In this document: positions 12,030-23,916 of the stretch, piece after piece
Layout of the letters: each line of letters starts with the position of its first letter
Position numbering within the stretch: the first letter of the stretch is position 1
Origin: Myxocyprinus asiaticus
Taxonomy: Eukaryota; Chordata; Actinopteri; Cypriniformes; Catostomidae
Reading direction: 5' to 3'
DNA: 64,000 nt
Assembly: GCF_019703515.2 (NCBI RefSeq)
Contig: NC_059351.1
Coordinates: 15,317,501 to 15,381,500, forward strand
Program-made: the position numbers and the translations under genes
The notes under the pieces: generated by a model
Told to the model about the DNA's origin: nothing
Databases searched by the model: none
What the model saw: the letters and a program-made list of their open reading frames with translations, nothing else

Positions 12030-12240
12030 CTTATAAAAATGTACTATGATACCATGTCATTAGATGGTAATTCTGTGGTACTTTTAAATATGGCACTGAA
12101 TGATTACCATATATAGATACCATGTTAGTAAAAGTGGTTCTCCAAGGTATTTAAAAAAACAAACAAACATGTCATTCATTACCACAAAAAAACTGTACAA
12201 CCATGGTTCAGTGTCCATGATAATAATACCACGGTAAGTA
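12030..12240. repeat. MITE-like relic with CCATGGTA-type inverted motifs
   Basis: Interspersed accatgt, ggtaat, accatggttc and ataccacggtaag motifs recall sequences at 5660-5760 and 17590-17770. Ends are not sharply defined. Confidence 0.35.
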
Positions 12241-12344
12241 CTGTGCTCATGACAGGCTGATACTACAGTCCATAAGTCTACAGAATAGACTCAAGAGAAT
12301 AGAGATCGACTACTAGCAGTTCTAGCCATAATTTTTAAATCAGT

Positions 12345-12830
12345 CACTGCGTCCGAATATCCATACTTCTCTACTATATAGTATGCCAAAAACAGTATTC
12401 CAATGGAGTAGTATGTCCGAATCCACAGTATTCATGAAGCGGTAAGGCTCTTCTTAACTGTAAGTGCTACATATACCAAGATAATTGTTCCTTGTGCTTA
12501 AATGGTGCTTGTTGAACAAAACCAGAGCAGATCATTTTTGTGGTTGTTGTTCTTACGTCATATATTCAGGACATGGGTCAATGCCCACATCCCCGGATGA
12601 AGTATTTCCAAAATCTATTCAAAATACTTGCATGAATACCGAAATAACATATTATTTTAGTGGATGATAAGTGTGTCCTTCATCAAATACAGTACTGTGA
12701 CAGACTGTTAGTACTGACAGTCACTGACAGTACACGGTTTCAGATGCAGCAAGTGTTTCTCAACTGCCGTGTTGCGGAAGCAGGGAAAGAACAATGCCAG
12801 GGTTCTTCCTCCATTTACATATTTCCACGA
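12345..12830. repeat. Interspersed repeat relic (cgtccgaatatccatac)
   Basis: The start tcactgcgtccgaatatcca, with repeated tagtatg motifs, is familiar from fish genomes as a DNA-transposon relic. The right end is uncertain. No coding capacity. Confidence 0.4.
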
Positions 12831-14139
12831 CTCAATCGAAATTTCGGGCCACTGAGGCAAATCTAATGATATGCATCTGTGTTTGCCGCTTTATACGTGT
12901 TAAATATGCTTCTCATCTGAAAATGCATTGTGATTGAAGCCTGGCCAATGATCTGCTCTATCCTACTGTTTCTCTTTAGCGCTCGCATGAACAACCCGAC
13001 TTCCGTAGATATCAAGGCATAGACCACAACACTGATGCAAGGTTTTTCAAATGACACATTACCACCCTTACTAAAATTAATCATGATTTTACAATAATAA
13101 CAATAACTGTGGTATTTTGACCAAAATGTTTTAGTTAATAATCTATTACTGTAGGCAGATTCTATTGGACATAATTTTTATCACAACTGTGGCAGTTGTA
13201 GTTAATATTTCTTTCTAAATGTGTTTCGGCTATTTTTTCATAATAAATACTATGATTTATGGGTTTTTTAATTGTTTTTGTTTATAGATAGTGACCAGAT
13301 ACATTGATCTAACCACAGTAATGATAAGCTGTGGTCTTAACTATGCTTATGGCATTGCACTGTAAATATAAGGGCAACTACATAAATGGCTTTAAATTCT
13401 GGACATCCAAAACTTATAATGGACAAAGTGTTCCTTCTGTTCGGTATAATATATGTTCTGTTTGAATGATTTTTGATATTAGTACAATAAACTGGATACT
13501 AAAAATATGTTGTTTTTTTTTAACAGTGTTGGGTCGCTATTAGATGTCCAATGTAAAATCAGGTTCCTTTCTCTAACACATTCAAGGGCCATAGCTTCTC
13601 ATGACAAAACCACAGGATTAAAGTGACATAAATGATTTAACTCCCACTTATAATTACAGTATGTCTCGCTTGTCTAATTAAATACTGGTTGCGTGATTTT
13701 AAAGTCAAACAAAGTCAAATGGCTTTGAAGAACGTGGCTGTGGAAATTAAAATGAATTTTCTATTTCTCAAGCTTTATACACACAGCTTAATGCAGGCTG
13801 TCAGATCGCTGTACTGTTGGTTTCTCATAGCAGTTCCTAGTCAACTACAGTATCCAACTATTCATCAAGTAAATAATATTGAGCAACCCAAATTACAGAC
13901 AAAAATTGGCCAGTAAGTTTGTGTATTTCTTATCCACCAATGAAAATGATTCCAAAAGAAGCTATAGCAAAAATTTGTATGTCACCAAGCCACACAGAGA
14001 CTGAAATCCACGGAACAGTGTACAGGATGTAAGGGGAATGGAGCAACAGAGATTTCCTCTCCCCGCTTAAAGCGTACTGCTCTCATACTATAATATTGCC
14101 TGGTTTTGACATGCAACATCCCAAAAAACACACACTCAC

Positions 14140-14332
14140 TCCTGCGTTTCTTCTCCATGCGTTTCTGTCTCTTCTCCTCTCTCCGTCGGGCCTCCTCTTC
14201 CTCCTGGTCTTGTCTACACTTGTGGAAGTTCTCCACCACCACACCGACAAACATGTTCAGTACAAAGAAGCTGACAATCAGCAGGAAGGAGATGAAGTAC
14301 AGGAGCATCCAGGGATTATGATTCCTAATGGG
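14140..14332 (-). CDS. cacna1i: cacna1i exon 21: domain III S6 and III-IV linker
   Basis: The 193-nt exon encodes [64 protein letters not shown]. This is IIIS6 followed by the highly charged III-IV linker shared by Cav3 channels. The donor is A|GTGAGTGT. Confidence 0.96.
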
Positions 14333-14896
14333 CTACAAAGAGAGAAGACAAAGAGAGAGAGAAGGACAGTAGAAAAGGTGAAGAAGATAAAAGAGAGAAA
14401 CTGTTCAGATATGATATGTGATGTTGACATTGTTCAGTTGAAAAGTTCTACCCTTCATAATAAATAACCATGTTTACATGCACAATAATTTTCTGATTAA
14501 TGTCCTTATTAGTACAATGTGATTACAAAGTAATAACTATAATAAAATTACTTTTTCGTTAAACATTAATGTAACGGATTACATTTTAAATTCTTGTAAT
14601 CAGATTACAGTTACTGACTTTCAGTTGTTACAAAAACATTACTCTGGTTAGACACATTACTAAAAACAATTATTTACTCAGAATACACAAGCCTTTTATA
14701 TTTAATTTTTTCCAAAAGAGGTGTATACATGTAAACAGCATAGTTGGAATGAAGTATATTCTGAATAAAATCATGCTTTTCAGTATTTAATCTTGTTTTA
14801 CAGCAAAAAAACAAACAAACCCTAAATGTCCTTAAAACTAAAAATTCAATTGAAAAGCAAAATTACATGAGAAACCTGTTTTCACAGAATATATCT

Positions 14897-15166
14897 TTAA
14901 AGGAATATTCTGGGTTCAGTACAACTTAAGCTCAATCGATAGCATTTGTGGTATAATGTTGATTACCACAAAAATTAATTTCGACTCTTTCCTCCTTTTC
15001 TTTAAAAAAAGCAAAAATCTGGGTTTCAGTGCACTTATTTCCTTTTTTTTTTTTTTTTTTTAGAATAGGAGGGATGAGTGGAAATTAATTTTTGTGGTAA
15101 TCAACATTATGCCACAAATGCTATCGATTGAGCTTAAGTTGTATTGAACCTGTAATATTCCTTTAA
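14897..15166. repeat. Palindromic MITE family C, copy 1
   Basis: The left arm (ttaaaggaatattctgggtt, then aagctcaatcgatagcattt) is the reverse complement of the right arm (aatgctatcgattgagctta and aatattcctttaa). The arms are about 110 bp and separated by a short T-rich loop. RNA from either strand could form a long hairpin. A second copy is at 42024-42619. Confidence 0.8.
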
Positions 15167-15239
15167 TTATATTTATTTTTCTTACCCTATTGGCAATATT
15201 TATAAGCATAAATCTAACTAAATTTAGTGAGTTTTAATG

Positions 15240-15610
15240 TCCAAACACAAACGCACACGCACGCACACACATGAACACGAACACACACACACATACACAC
15301 GTTGGTGCAGCTATCCTTATGAGGACTCTCCATAGACATAATGATTTTTATACTGTACGAACTATAGATTATATCCCCTAACCTTAACCCCAAACCTAAC
15401 CCTCACAAAAAACTTTCTGCATTTTTTACATAAAAAAAAACAAAAAACAGTTTAGTATGTTTAAGCGATTTGAATTATGGGGACACTAGAAATGTCCTCA
15501 TAAACCACATTTATAGCATAATACCCTTGTAATTACCAGTTTGTAACCTAAACAAATGCCCTCGTAAACCACATAACACCCCCCCCCCCCCCACACACAC
15601 ACACACACAC
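15240..15610. repeat. CA-rich and CCTAACC-rich interspersed repeat
   Basis: The stretch contains CA-rich sequence, the string ttatgaggactctccataga, a cctaaccttaaccccaaacc tract, a repeated gtcctcataaaccacat motif, a C run (15577-15592) and a CA tail to 15610. The mix is a common intronic repeat in cyprinid DNA; the class is not known to me. The CCTAACC tract is irregular and is not a telomere array. Confidence 0.45.
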
Positions 15611-16475
15611 CCAGCTCCAAAAGTGAGTTTTGTAGTTAGCTTCACTATTCACAGTAGCCTGTGTATTGTAGCACTCATAATTACTTTCCATTTAACATGC
15701 ACAAATATAATTGAATAATATTTCCATAGAGTGGATATTCCAAAATTTTTTTACATTACAAAGGATTCCTGTTAATACAGGCATATGTCAGATGTCTCAT
15801 TCTGAATTCTAAAAATCAGAATATTAGCTTAATCGCGTTATGACAATCAGGATCATGCGTTCGCATATCACTAACATAATCAGAAATGTATCGAGTATCA
15901 GTGTGACTTGAATTCCCCATAAATATCAAAATGCAGAAACTGTTCAGATAAAAATAAGATTCTTTTTAAGAAGCATATCACAGGAAATGTGAAAGGAAGC
16001 AAATCTATAAAGGAATGGAAACATTGTATTTGTCATACTACATGGAATGCAATTGGTATTTGTCACCCCAAAATAGATGGGCTTTTGTAACAGACACTTT
16101 GCAAACCATTTAATGTAAGGCTGTGTTATTGTCTTTGGACTGAATGTACCGGAATGCGTGTGAGAGAGAGTGTGTAAGAACTCTCTGTGGAATCCAATGA
16201 TGAATGCTCTGTCTCTCTTTCTCAAACTGCTCATTTTAAAGTCCACTATATTTTCTCTCTCTGTCTCTCCTTCTTTTCTCCACTCCAGAGCTGAATAAAT
16301 TAGACATGTGCTTTACTTAAAACCCATCTGCTGCCTTTTGTGATTGTGTCACCTGAGAGCTACAGAAAAGAAAGAAGAAGAAGAAACAAAAATCGACACA
16401 ACTGGTCTGGACAGATCCAGAGGATCTGTTTTCAAATTGTGTAAAGTTATCTGAAGAACGCACACACACACACAC

Positions 16476-16565
16476 CTGTTGGTCCACGGCCACTGCATCT
16501 AAGCCATCATACATGATGTTGACCCAGCCGTCTTTTGAAGACAGGACAAATAATGACATCAGAGC
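16476..16565 (-). CDS. cacna1i: cacna1i exon 20: domain III selectivity filter
   Basis: The 90-nt in-phase exon encodes [30 protein letters not shown]. The Asp of SKDGW is the domain III filter residue of the EEDD ring. The donor CAG|GTGTGTGTGTG is itself part of a TG tract. Skipping this exon would keep frame but delete the domain III filter. Confidence 0.96.
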
Positions 16566-16624
16566 CTGTGGAAACATTACACATCATAAATCTCTAACAA
16601 GTCAAAAAAGCTCATCTCCAAGTC

Positions 16625-17026
16625 TTTAAAGGGACAGTTCACATAAAAATGAAAATCCTCTCATCATTTACTCACCCTCATGCTATCCTAGATGTGTATG
16701 ACTTTCTTTCTTCTGCTTAATGCAAACAAAGATTTTTAGAAGAATATCTCTGCTCTGTTGGTTCATTCAATGCAAGTGAATGGTGGCATGGATTTAACCA
16801 CCGAAGTCATATGGATTACCTTTATGCTGCTTTTACTTGTTTTATTTTTGGAGCTTCAAATTTCTGGCCACCATTCACTTGCACTGAATGGACCAACAGA
16901 TCTGAAATGTTCTTCTAATAAACCTTTGTGTTCAGCAGAGAAAAGAAAGTCATACACATCTGGGATGGCGTGAGGGTAAGTAAATAATGAGAGAATTACA
17001 TTTTTTTGGTGAGCTATTCCTTTAAG
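16625..17026. repeat. Palindromic MITE family A, copy 1
   Basis: It begins ttaaagggacagttcacat with tcatcatttactcaccctca and ends with the inverted arm (gtgagtaaataatga, gagctattcctttaa). The middle holds caatgcaagtgaatggtggc and its near inverse. This family recurs at 20632, 22575, 35323 and 50353. About 400 bp; no coding capacity. Confidence 0.75.
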
Positions 17027-17351
17027 ATATTGACCTGGTCCCTCCTTCAGTTTAAGTACAAGGATTTTTCATCAAGTGAAAACTGTAAGTCCAATTGCTT
17101 AGAAAAGTAATAGCCCATCGCATAATTTGAGGCATCATTTATGTCCGTAGAACAAAACAGTGCAAGACGAGCAATAGTAATAGCAATGCTTGCCTTAACA
17201 AACATCACTTGTAATATTAGTGACACTATCAGTGTCAACAATATAAATATCTGTAAAATCAGCAAAAACTAAGAAAAAAAAACCAACAACACAATTTTGC
17301 TCAAATGGTTAATGAAGTCAGATGATCAAACTTACAAAAAGTACCATGGTG

Positions 17352-17613
17352 CAGGGTTCCCATACCTTTTGACTAATGAATTTACATGATAATTCCATAA
17401 CTTTTCCTTTCGCTTAGACTACTGGATAAGGATATTTAAAAATAAATTATAGAGACCGCACTTACAAAGAGCAATTTCTAGCCAATGAAATGTTTTAGAA
17501 CCGAGTATAACTTGAGAAATTTGTATTCACAATAGAAATTTCCATGACTTTTCCATAATCAATATTTTAAAACTTCTGATATTTCCAGGTTTTCCATGAC
17601 TGTGGGAACCCTG
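17352..17613. repeat. Palindromic MITE family D (CAGGGTTCCCA ends)
   Basis: The terminal inverted repeats cagggttcccata and tgtgggaaccctg enclose 260 bp with a second internal inverted pair (attccataacttttcc; tttccatgacttttcc). It lies in the intron between exons 19 and 20, followed by ccatggta-type repeats up to about 17770. Confidence 0.7.
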
Positions 17614-17851
17614 GTGGTATTACCATGGTGTTTGTACTCTACCATAATAGTAATACCATGGTATTCCTTTGAAGTTACATACAATACCATTTAGATGACA
17701 TGGATATGAATGTGGCAATCATTCAGTACCATGGTACCACTGAAATTAATGGTAATTAATGGTAATTTTGTAAAGTCAGTATTTGCTGACTTTTGCTGCA
17801 CTGGTTACTAAGGGCAAAGTGAAGAATACATGTCATGTGTGTGTGTCCCAC

Positions 17852-17977
17852 CTGACCCAGGTTATCAAAGTTGTACTTCCTGCGAACCCATCTGTAGTTC
17901 GCCTGCAGGCACTCCGATTTATTGGCAATATTTCTAGTGTCAAATCCTTCACAATGATAGAACTTCCCCTTAAAGAG
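17852..17977 (-). CDS. cacna1i: cacna1i exon 19: domain III pore turret
   Basis: The 126-nt in-phase exon encodes [42 protein letters not shown]. The FKGKFYHC...DTRNI...ANYRWV...KYNFDNLGQ pattern is diagnostic of T-type domain III. The acceptor is TTTCTCTCAG and the donor is CAG|GTGGGA. Confidence 0.95.
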
Positions 17978-18612
17978 CTGAGAGAAACATCTTGCAATTA
18001 GACATTACGTGAATAACTCATACGTTTATTACAAAGCAAACAACTTGGTTGAAAGCAAAACAGTAAAATGCACCACATGGATTTTCCACATCAATAATAT
18101 AAACCAGATGGAAATGGAGAAGTTTACATGGCAAACAAAATATGGCTTTAAACAAGTAAACAACATATTCTGAATAAACATTTCAGACTTTTCAGAATTA
18201 GTGCCATTTTTCCAATAAAATTATCTAAACATCCTTAAACAAGATAAATTTATGTATTAAACAAAATTGCATGTGATATTAAGGCTTAATTTCACAGAAT
18301 ATATCTTGAATTACATTTATTTAAGAGTAAGAAAATTGTACAGAAAAGGATTCCCAATTGCCTGTACAAACTATTATTACTTTTTACTAGCCAATCTGCC
18401 TTAAGTTTATAGGCAAACCCATGCTACTTGCTACTGCTAGTCAGCCGTATTGGGGGAGGGGACATTCCCTTTCTAGACAGCATTTTATTAGACAGTTGTT
18501 TTACGCCCCTTCATACAAGATGAGTTATCACTTGTAAACTTTACAATTAAAATTTTAAATGAGTGCATCACATTAAGGTTTAGTTGTTCAATTTCACATG
18601 GTTTTAAACTAA

Positions 18613-19210
18613 AGTCGGGTGCACACTGTATGATTTTTCCAGGCCTTTACAATTGTTGCTTGTCAGATTGTATGATTGTACTTTGGTAAAAGCCATGGCA
18701 CATTATGCAGCATTATGTCAGACTCTATGATACACATCGTAACCAAGACTTTAGTCCCAGTTGTCCAGACTGACAGCACTAACCAGCCATCGTTGGAGCA
18801 GTCACTCTGCATGATGGCAACCCAAAATTGGAGGCTTAGGCCACATCCACACTAATACCTTTTCATTTGTAAATGCATTGATTTAGCTGCATTTACACTT
18901 CTCATTCACACTAGATCGTGTTTTCCTCCATCAAAAATGGAGTGTTTCGAATACGCTCTCCATTACAGCATACTTTAGAAAATGATGATGTTAGAAAACT
19001 GAGTTTTCACATGAAGATTAGCTTGGATGTGGCTTAAAATTCATCATAAAGGCAATTAATCGGCTGTCTGCGAACAAGTCACACCAAGCAATCAAAGATT
19101 GACGATTTTGCAGACAATAGAAATATTTTATGATCCCTAAAATTTGTCTCAGATGGAAAAACGTGGCCAAAATAATACAGCGTCAATCTGGCTTGGAATA
19201 AAAGCCACAA
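18613..19210. repeat. Interspersed repeat in intron between exons 18 and 19
   Basis: It begins gggtgcacactgtatgattt and includes a stretch of a typical fish transposon relic (cacatccacactaatacctt near 18842). Boundaries are uncertain and there is no open frame. The part of the intron left of it (17978-18612) is AT-rich with nothing recognisable. Confidence 0.35.
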
Positions 19211-19313
19211 AACTCAAATTTTTACGTCATGGGGCTTTAAATAATTTTTGACATACCACAATCAACACAAAGCAGCTAAATATGAGCAAGAGTGTGTTTA
19301 TGTGCATGTTTAC

Positions 19314-19440
19314 CTGAACTCCTAGAATGCCAAAGACAATGAAGAAAGCGCAACAGATCAACACAATATTTCCAATAGGTCGAAGAGATGTGATCAGTGT
19401 TTCAACAACCAGCTTTAGTCCGGGGGCCCTGCTTATGACC
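19314..19440 (-). CDS. cacna1i: cacna1i exon 18: domain III S4-S5 linker and S5
   Basis: The 127-nt exon encodes [42 protein letters not shown]. Its acceptor lies only about 13 nt downstream of a sense-strand TG repeat, an arrangement known elsewhere to weaken exon recognition. The donor is CAG|GTAAAC. Confidence 0.96.
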
Positions 19441-19453
19441 CTGATAATAAAAT

Positions 19454-19454
<1 letters not shown>

Positions 19455-19488
<34 letters not shown>

Positions 19489-19490
19489 AC
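19455..19490. repeat. CA/TG microsatellite next to exon 18 acceptor
   Basis: About 15 CA units on the plus strand, that is TG units on the gene's sense strand, end about 13 nt before the exon 18 acceptor. See findings. Confidence 0.95.
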
Positions 19491-20250
19491 ATGCACGCAT
19501 TAATGCATATTTAGTGTTGCATCAATATCCTGTAGCATTGATACCATTCATCAAGAACGAGGCTGGTAAAACAGGGCTCAGTGTTGTGCAAAAAGCTGAA
19601 ACAAGTAGATGAGATGTGCTCTAGTGTTAGCCTTGAACTCAATATGTCTGTCTGTTGAGTAGAATATATTTTTGCCTGAGAGCACCATGTTGTTCAATGT
19701 TGCGCCCAGCTGAACAGTTCCCTGAATCTAACTTGAGAGTAAATGTGATTTCAGCACCCTGGACAGCAACATTAGTACATTTAGGATTATTTCACCCAAA
19801 AATTAAAATTCTGCCATCAATTACAAACCCTCAAGTTGTTTTAAACTGATGTTATTATTTTTTGTGACCGACTGGCGTCAAACCTGGCATGATACTTTTT
19901 GAAGCGCTAGATTTGAAACTGCGCAAGTGCAAATGGGATTTAAAAGCTTTGGCAGAGGGCAAGATTTTCAGTTAATGAAGACTTCAATTTTGATTTAAAT
20001 AATCCTTGCGCAAAGCTATTTTACAGCCCCAGATCTCATTAATTCTCATTCATTAAGCTCAGAGATTCTGCTAAACATCTGCTTTTATGTTACACGTAAA
20101 AAAATGCACATGGGGTTGGAACAACATTAGGTAAAAGAAATTTCCTTTTTTGTGTGACTATCCTTTTAAGAGTATAACAACAATCTTCAACAAAGGACTT
20201 CATGTACTTGTACACTGAATCCACACATACACACCTTCAAAAAGTCCTAC

Positions 20251-20435
20251 CTCAAGGGTCTTAATGTTCTGAGTAGACGAAGCACTCGTAAGATTCCCAG
20301 AATTCTGTTCCCACCGGAGGAGGCTAGTGAGACCAGGATGTCCACTAAAGACACAAACACCAGCAGACCATCTAAAACATTCCAGCTGCTCTTCAGGTAT
20401 GAGCCTGGACCAGCATACAGCCCAAGAGAAACCAC
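20251..20435 (-). CDS. cacna1i: cacna1i exon 17: domain III S3-S4
   Basis: The 185-nt exon encodes [65 protein letters not shown]4 arginines are intact. VSLASSGG supports Cav3.3. It ends phase 2 and the Arg codon is completed by exon 18. Confidence 0.96.
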
Positions 20436-20517
20436 CTATAATAACAACACCATAATAATCATAACCATCATCCTCACTGACATGTCATCAGCTTGTGTTA
20501 TTATTAATAGTTTTTTG

Positions 20518-20569
<52 letters not shown>

Positions 20570-20621
20570 GTCTATCTATCTATCTATCTATATATCCATC
20601 CATCCATCCATCCATCCATCT
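20518..20621. repeat. TATC then ATCC microsatellite
   Basis: About 18 near-perfect tatc units followed by about 6 catc/atcc units, about 80 bp upstream of exon 17 on the sense strand of the gene. Confidence 0.97.
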
Positions 20622-20631
20622 CTGTCTTGTA

Positions 20632-21361
20632 AAGGCAGCATAAAAGTCCATACGATCTCCCGTGGATTAATTCATGTCTTCTGAAGTGAAACGCTAGTTG
20701 TGTGTAAGACATTGAACAATATATAAAACTTTTGTTTTACTAAAAATGTAAGCTTTCGGCCAGCTCTTTGACCAGGGTGCATTTATGCAGCGATCTGAGC
20801 AAGGAGCTCAGTCTGAGGCATCTCCTCTATTCACCTGCATTCAAACCGATTCAAACAGCTCTCCTTGTTGGCTGTTCCAAGATGGCGCCACAGTTGATGT
20901 ATCCAAACCAGCCAAATGAGGCATCTGTGTATGATTATCTATGCTCCTCTGTTGTAAACAACACTGCGCTTCCATATTTTTCTGTATTTTGCGTGTCAGT
21001 TCTCGCGTGAACTTTCCAACGCGCTTACGTCACGTGTGAGGCAGCGTGTATTCGACCCTCATGACTGAGCTGGGCGGAAGCAAAATGTTATAGTTAAAAA
21101 AAGTTTTAAATATTGATCTATTCCTTACACACACCTAGCATTTCGCTACAGAAGACATTGTTTAATCCAATGGAGTCGTATGGATTACTTTATTATGGCT
21201 ATATTTGCTTTTTGGAGCTTCAAAAATTTGGCACCCATTCACTTGCATTGTATGGACCTACAGAGCTGAGATATTCTCAGAAAGTCATTCACATCTGGGA
21301 TGGCATGAGGGTGAGTAAATGATGGAAGAATTTAAATTTTTGAGTGAACTATTCCTTTAAG
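20632..21361. repeat. MITE family A, copy 2, left arm truncated
   Basis: It starts inside the family at aaaggcagcataaaagtcc. The right arm reaches gatggcatgagggtgagtaa and gtgaactattcctttaag. The inner part (20760-21060) is extra sequence not seen in the short copy and is probably another insertion or a longer subfamily. Confidence 0.6.
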
Positions 21362-21421
21362 TTAAAAAAAACCCCAACTCTAATATATATTCAGTAAATA
21401 CATTTTCTATTAAGTTTCTAC

Positions 21422-21490
21422 CTTCACAGTCATCTCTGCCACAAAGATCAAAGTGAAGATGTAGTTTGACACTTTAAGAAAAATCCGTTC
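21422..21490 (-). CDS. cacna1i: cacna1i exon 16: domain III S2
   Basis: This small 69-nt in-phase exon encodes ERIFLKVSNYIFTLIFVAEM, TVK, equivalent to ERIFLTVSNYIFTAIFVGEMTLK in mammals. It was located by translating between exons 15 and 17. It is bounded by a T-rich tract ending ACAG and by AAG|GTAGAA. Confidence 0.93.
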
Positions 21491-22378
21491 CTGTAAAAAT
21501 AAAAAAATAAAAAATAAAAATGCAATTTAAAATGATAACAAATGCACCAAAACATTTACACACAATAAATAGTAGCTTTCAATGTAATTTTTTTCAGTGT
21601 TATGTCATTTTCCTGCTAATGAGAAGTCAAACAACTGATGTGCAGAGTGGTTTCACACTCAAGGTTTAATGAATAATGTACTTTTGGAAAAGCAGAAAGA
21701 TAATGTATTTTCACTGAAGTAGTATGCATGATGTTACAGTTTTACAGACAATATGTTTTGTGGTTAAGAAAATGTAGAAAGATCAGTACAACAAGCAAAA
21801 AGCACTTATTATTATTATTTATAAACATTATTATTTATTGAACATTGGCATCATTTTATAAAGCAACAAGCCACTCGAGACTGTGGGTTACAGTCTGCAT
21901 TTTACCATGGTTAAGGGGTGTAAACAGTATAATTAATAATAAAGAATTTCTATTTACATTATATATTTAATATATATAACATAATAATTACATAATAATA
22001 AAAATAACATTTAATAATTATATTTTTATTTAAATTTGAATAAATAAATGTTAACAATAAAATTAAATACCTTTAAAAAAATCTACTAAATAAGAAATTA
22101 TTAATAATAATGCATTTAAATTGTATTAAATAAAATGTATTAAAAAAAAATCTACCATCACAGAGTGTGTATTTCGGATATTATTATTTACTTTATATCG
22201 GTATAACAGTTTTGAACGAGGCTCATCCAATCAGATTTTAGAGTTGGTACTATTAGTTTATAATAGTAGTTTTAGTGCAGAGGCAGTATGAATATAATAG
22301 AATGGTGACATGTATAACTGTGGTATGATTATAGTTTTGAGAATAGTGGAATAATAAGAGAGTAAGTGTAGTGTTTAC
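21491..22378. other. AT-rich intron between exons 15 and 16
   Basis: About 890 bp dominated by taataa-type low-complexity sequence (21940-22150). No gene or clear transposon seen. Confidence 0.6.
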
Positions 22379-22502
22379 CGTGCTGTCAGGCTGGATGTCA
22401 GGTCTCTCTAGAGCGATTGTGATGCAGTTGAGAAAGATGAAGAACAGGACAATATGATCAAACATCTTATAAGTGATGACCCTCTGACAGCGCACACGGA
22501 AC
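22379..22502 (-). CDS. cacna1i: cacna1i exon 15: domain III S1
   Basis: The 124-nt exon encodes [41 protein letters not shown]. The [10 protein letters not shown] motif is the T-type IIIS1 signature. The donor is ACG|GTAAAC. Confidence 0.95.
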
Positions 22503-22574
22503 CTGCACAGACAGAGAGGAAGGGTTGCCACTGTGTGCGTGTAGTATGAGAATTTAATGATTTCATCATTAGAA

Positions 22575-23556
22575 GGATGATTTAATGATTCTCATCATTT
22601 ACTCACCCTCATGCCATCCAGATGTGTATGAATTTCTTTCTTCAGCAGAACACAAACAAAGATTTTTAGAAGAATATTTCATCTGTCTAGGTCCATACAA
22701 TGCAAGTGAATGGTTGCCAGACCTTTGAATCTCCAAAAAGCTTTGGCCCTTATCTATCATGGCCTCCTAATAATCTCCATCCCTGAATTGGCTACATCAC
22801 TCTACTCTCCTCTCCACCAATAGCTGGTGTGTGGTGGGAGTTCTGGCACATTATGGCTGCCGTTGTATCATCCAGGTGGATGCTGCACACTGGTGGTGGT
22901 TGAAGAGATACCCCCCCATAATATGTAAAGTGCTTTGAGTGCCTAGAAAAGCGCTATGTAAATGCAAGGAATTATAAGGAATTACATAAAGGCAGCATTA
23001 AAGTAATCCATTCAACTCCAGTGTATTAATCAATGTCATCTGAAGCGATCCAATCAGTTTTGGATGAGAACAGACCAAAATGTAACTCCTTTTTCACTAT
23101 AAATCTTGACAGCAGTCACCTTAGCAATTATGATTTCAAGCTGGATTTCACTTCCCATAGCACCATCTAGCAATCTGTGCATCCATAAAGCACTAGAAAG
23201 TGTAATCGAGCTTGAAATCATGATCGCCAAGAAAACTGGTGATGTTAAGATTTATAGTGCAAAAAGAGTTATATTTTGGTCTGTTCCCACCCTAAACCAA
23301 TTGGATCACTTCAGAAGACATTGATTAAACTACTGAGGTCAAATGGATTACTTTACTGTTGCCTTTATGTTCTTTTTGGAGCTTCAAAGGCCTGGCCACC
23401 ATTCACTTGCATTGAAATGGTCTTCCGAGCTAAAATATTGTTCTCAAAATCTTCATTTATGTTCAGCAGATGAAAGAAAGTCATACACATCTGGGATGGC
23501 ATGAGGGTGAGTAAATGATAAGAGGATTTTCATTTTTTGGTGTACCATTCCTTTAA
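22575..23556. repeat. MITE family A, copy 3, with nested insertion
   Basis: The left arm (tcatcatttactcaccctca) and right arm (gatggcatgagggtgagtaa, ttcctttaa) enclose the family body. At about 22740-22980 it is interrupted by a different repeat (ggtggatgctgcacactggt ... gtaaagtgctttgagtgcct) that is widespread in fish and ends in gcgctatgtaaatgcaagga. Confidence 0.65.
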
Positions 23557-23608
23557 ATGCAATGTGTGTATGTGTGTGTTTGACTGGTGTGGTGTGTTGG
23601 TTACTAAC

Positions 23609-23709
23609 TTATTATGAGGGGAAAAAAGGAAGAGTGACCAGTCCTCATGATCTTTACACCACTGAGGTTTATACGGCTCCAACAGTCTCTTCAGAATGAC
23701 ACACCAACT
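23609..23709 (-). CDS. cacna1i: cacna1i exon 14: end of II-III linker before domain III
   Basis: The 101-nt exon encodes SWCVILKRLLEPYKPQWCKD, HEDWSLFLFSPHN. It matches the pre-IIIS1 stretch YKPDWC...EDWSVYLFSP of Cav3.3, which is clearly different from Cav3.1. The acceptor follows a run of T. The donor GTTAGTAAC splits a Lys codon with exon 15. It follows a 5.2-kb intron that holds the gypsy element. Confidence 0.92.
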
Positions 23710-23916
23710 CTGAAAAAACACAAACAATACCAGATGGAGAAATAAAATTGAGAAAATTAGTGACTGACTGATTTGAATTGAAAAGAGCATGCTGGCTTGT
23801 GTCTGATATAATGTCAATATATGAACACTTTGTTCCAAAACCTAATGATCTGCCTTGCTGTCTACTGACTACACTAGAAGCAGCCTTCTAAAGTAGCATG
23901 TAGAAATGACTGATCT

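Larger units (their letters stand above)
10108..14139. other. 4-kb intron between exons 21 and 22 with several repeat relics
   Basis: The intron holds a fragment of the palindromic AGTTCACC-type MITE family (about 10290-10450: ttgttccaaacctgtgtgac and agtagtccatgtgacttgtg). It also holds a unique-looking stretch (10580-10750), a GT tract (11818-11836), a MITE with accatgt/ggtaccat motifs (12030-12240) and a relic beginning actgcgtccgaatatccata (12345-12830). The rest is AT-rich. No open frame here resembles a protein. Confidence 0.5.
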
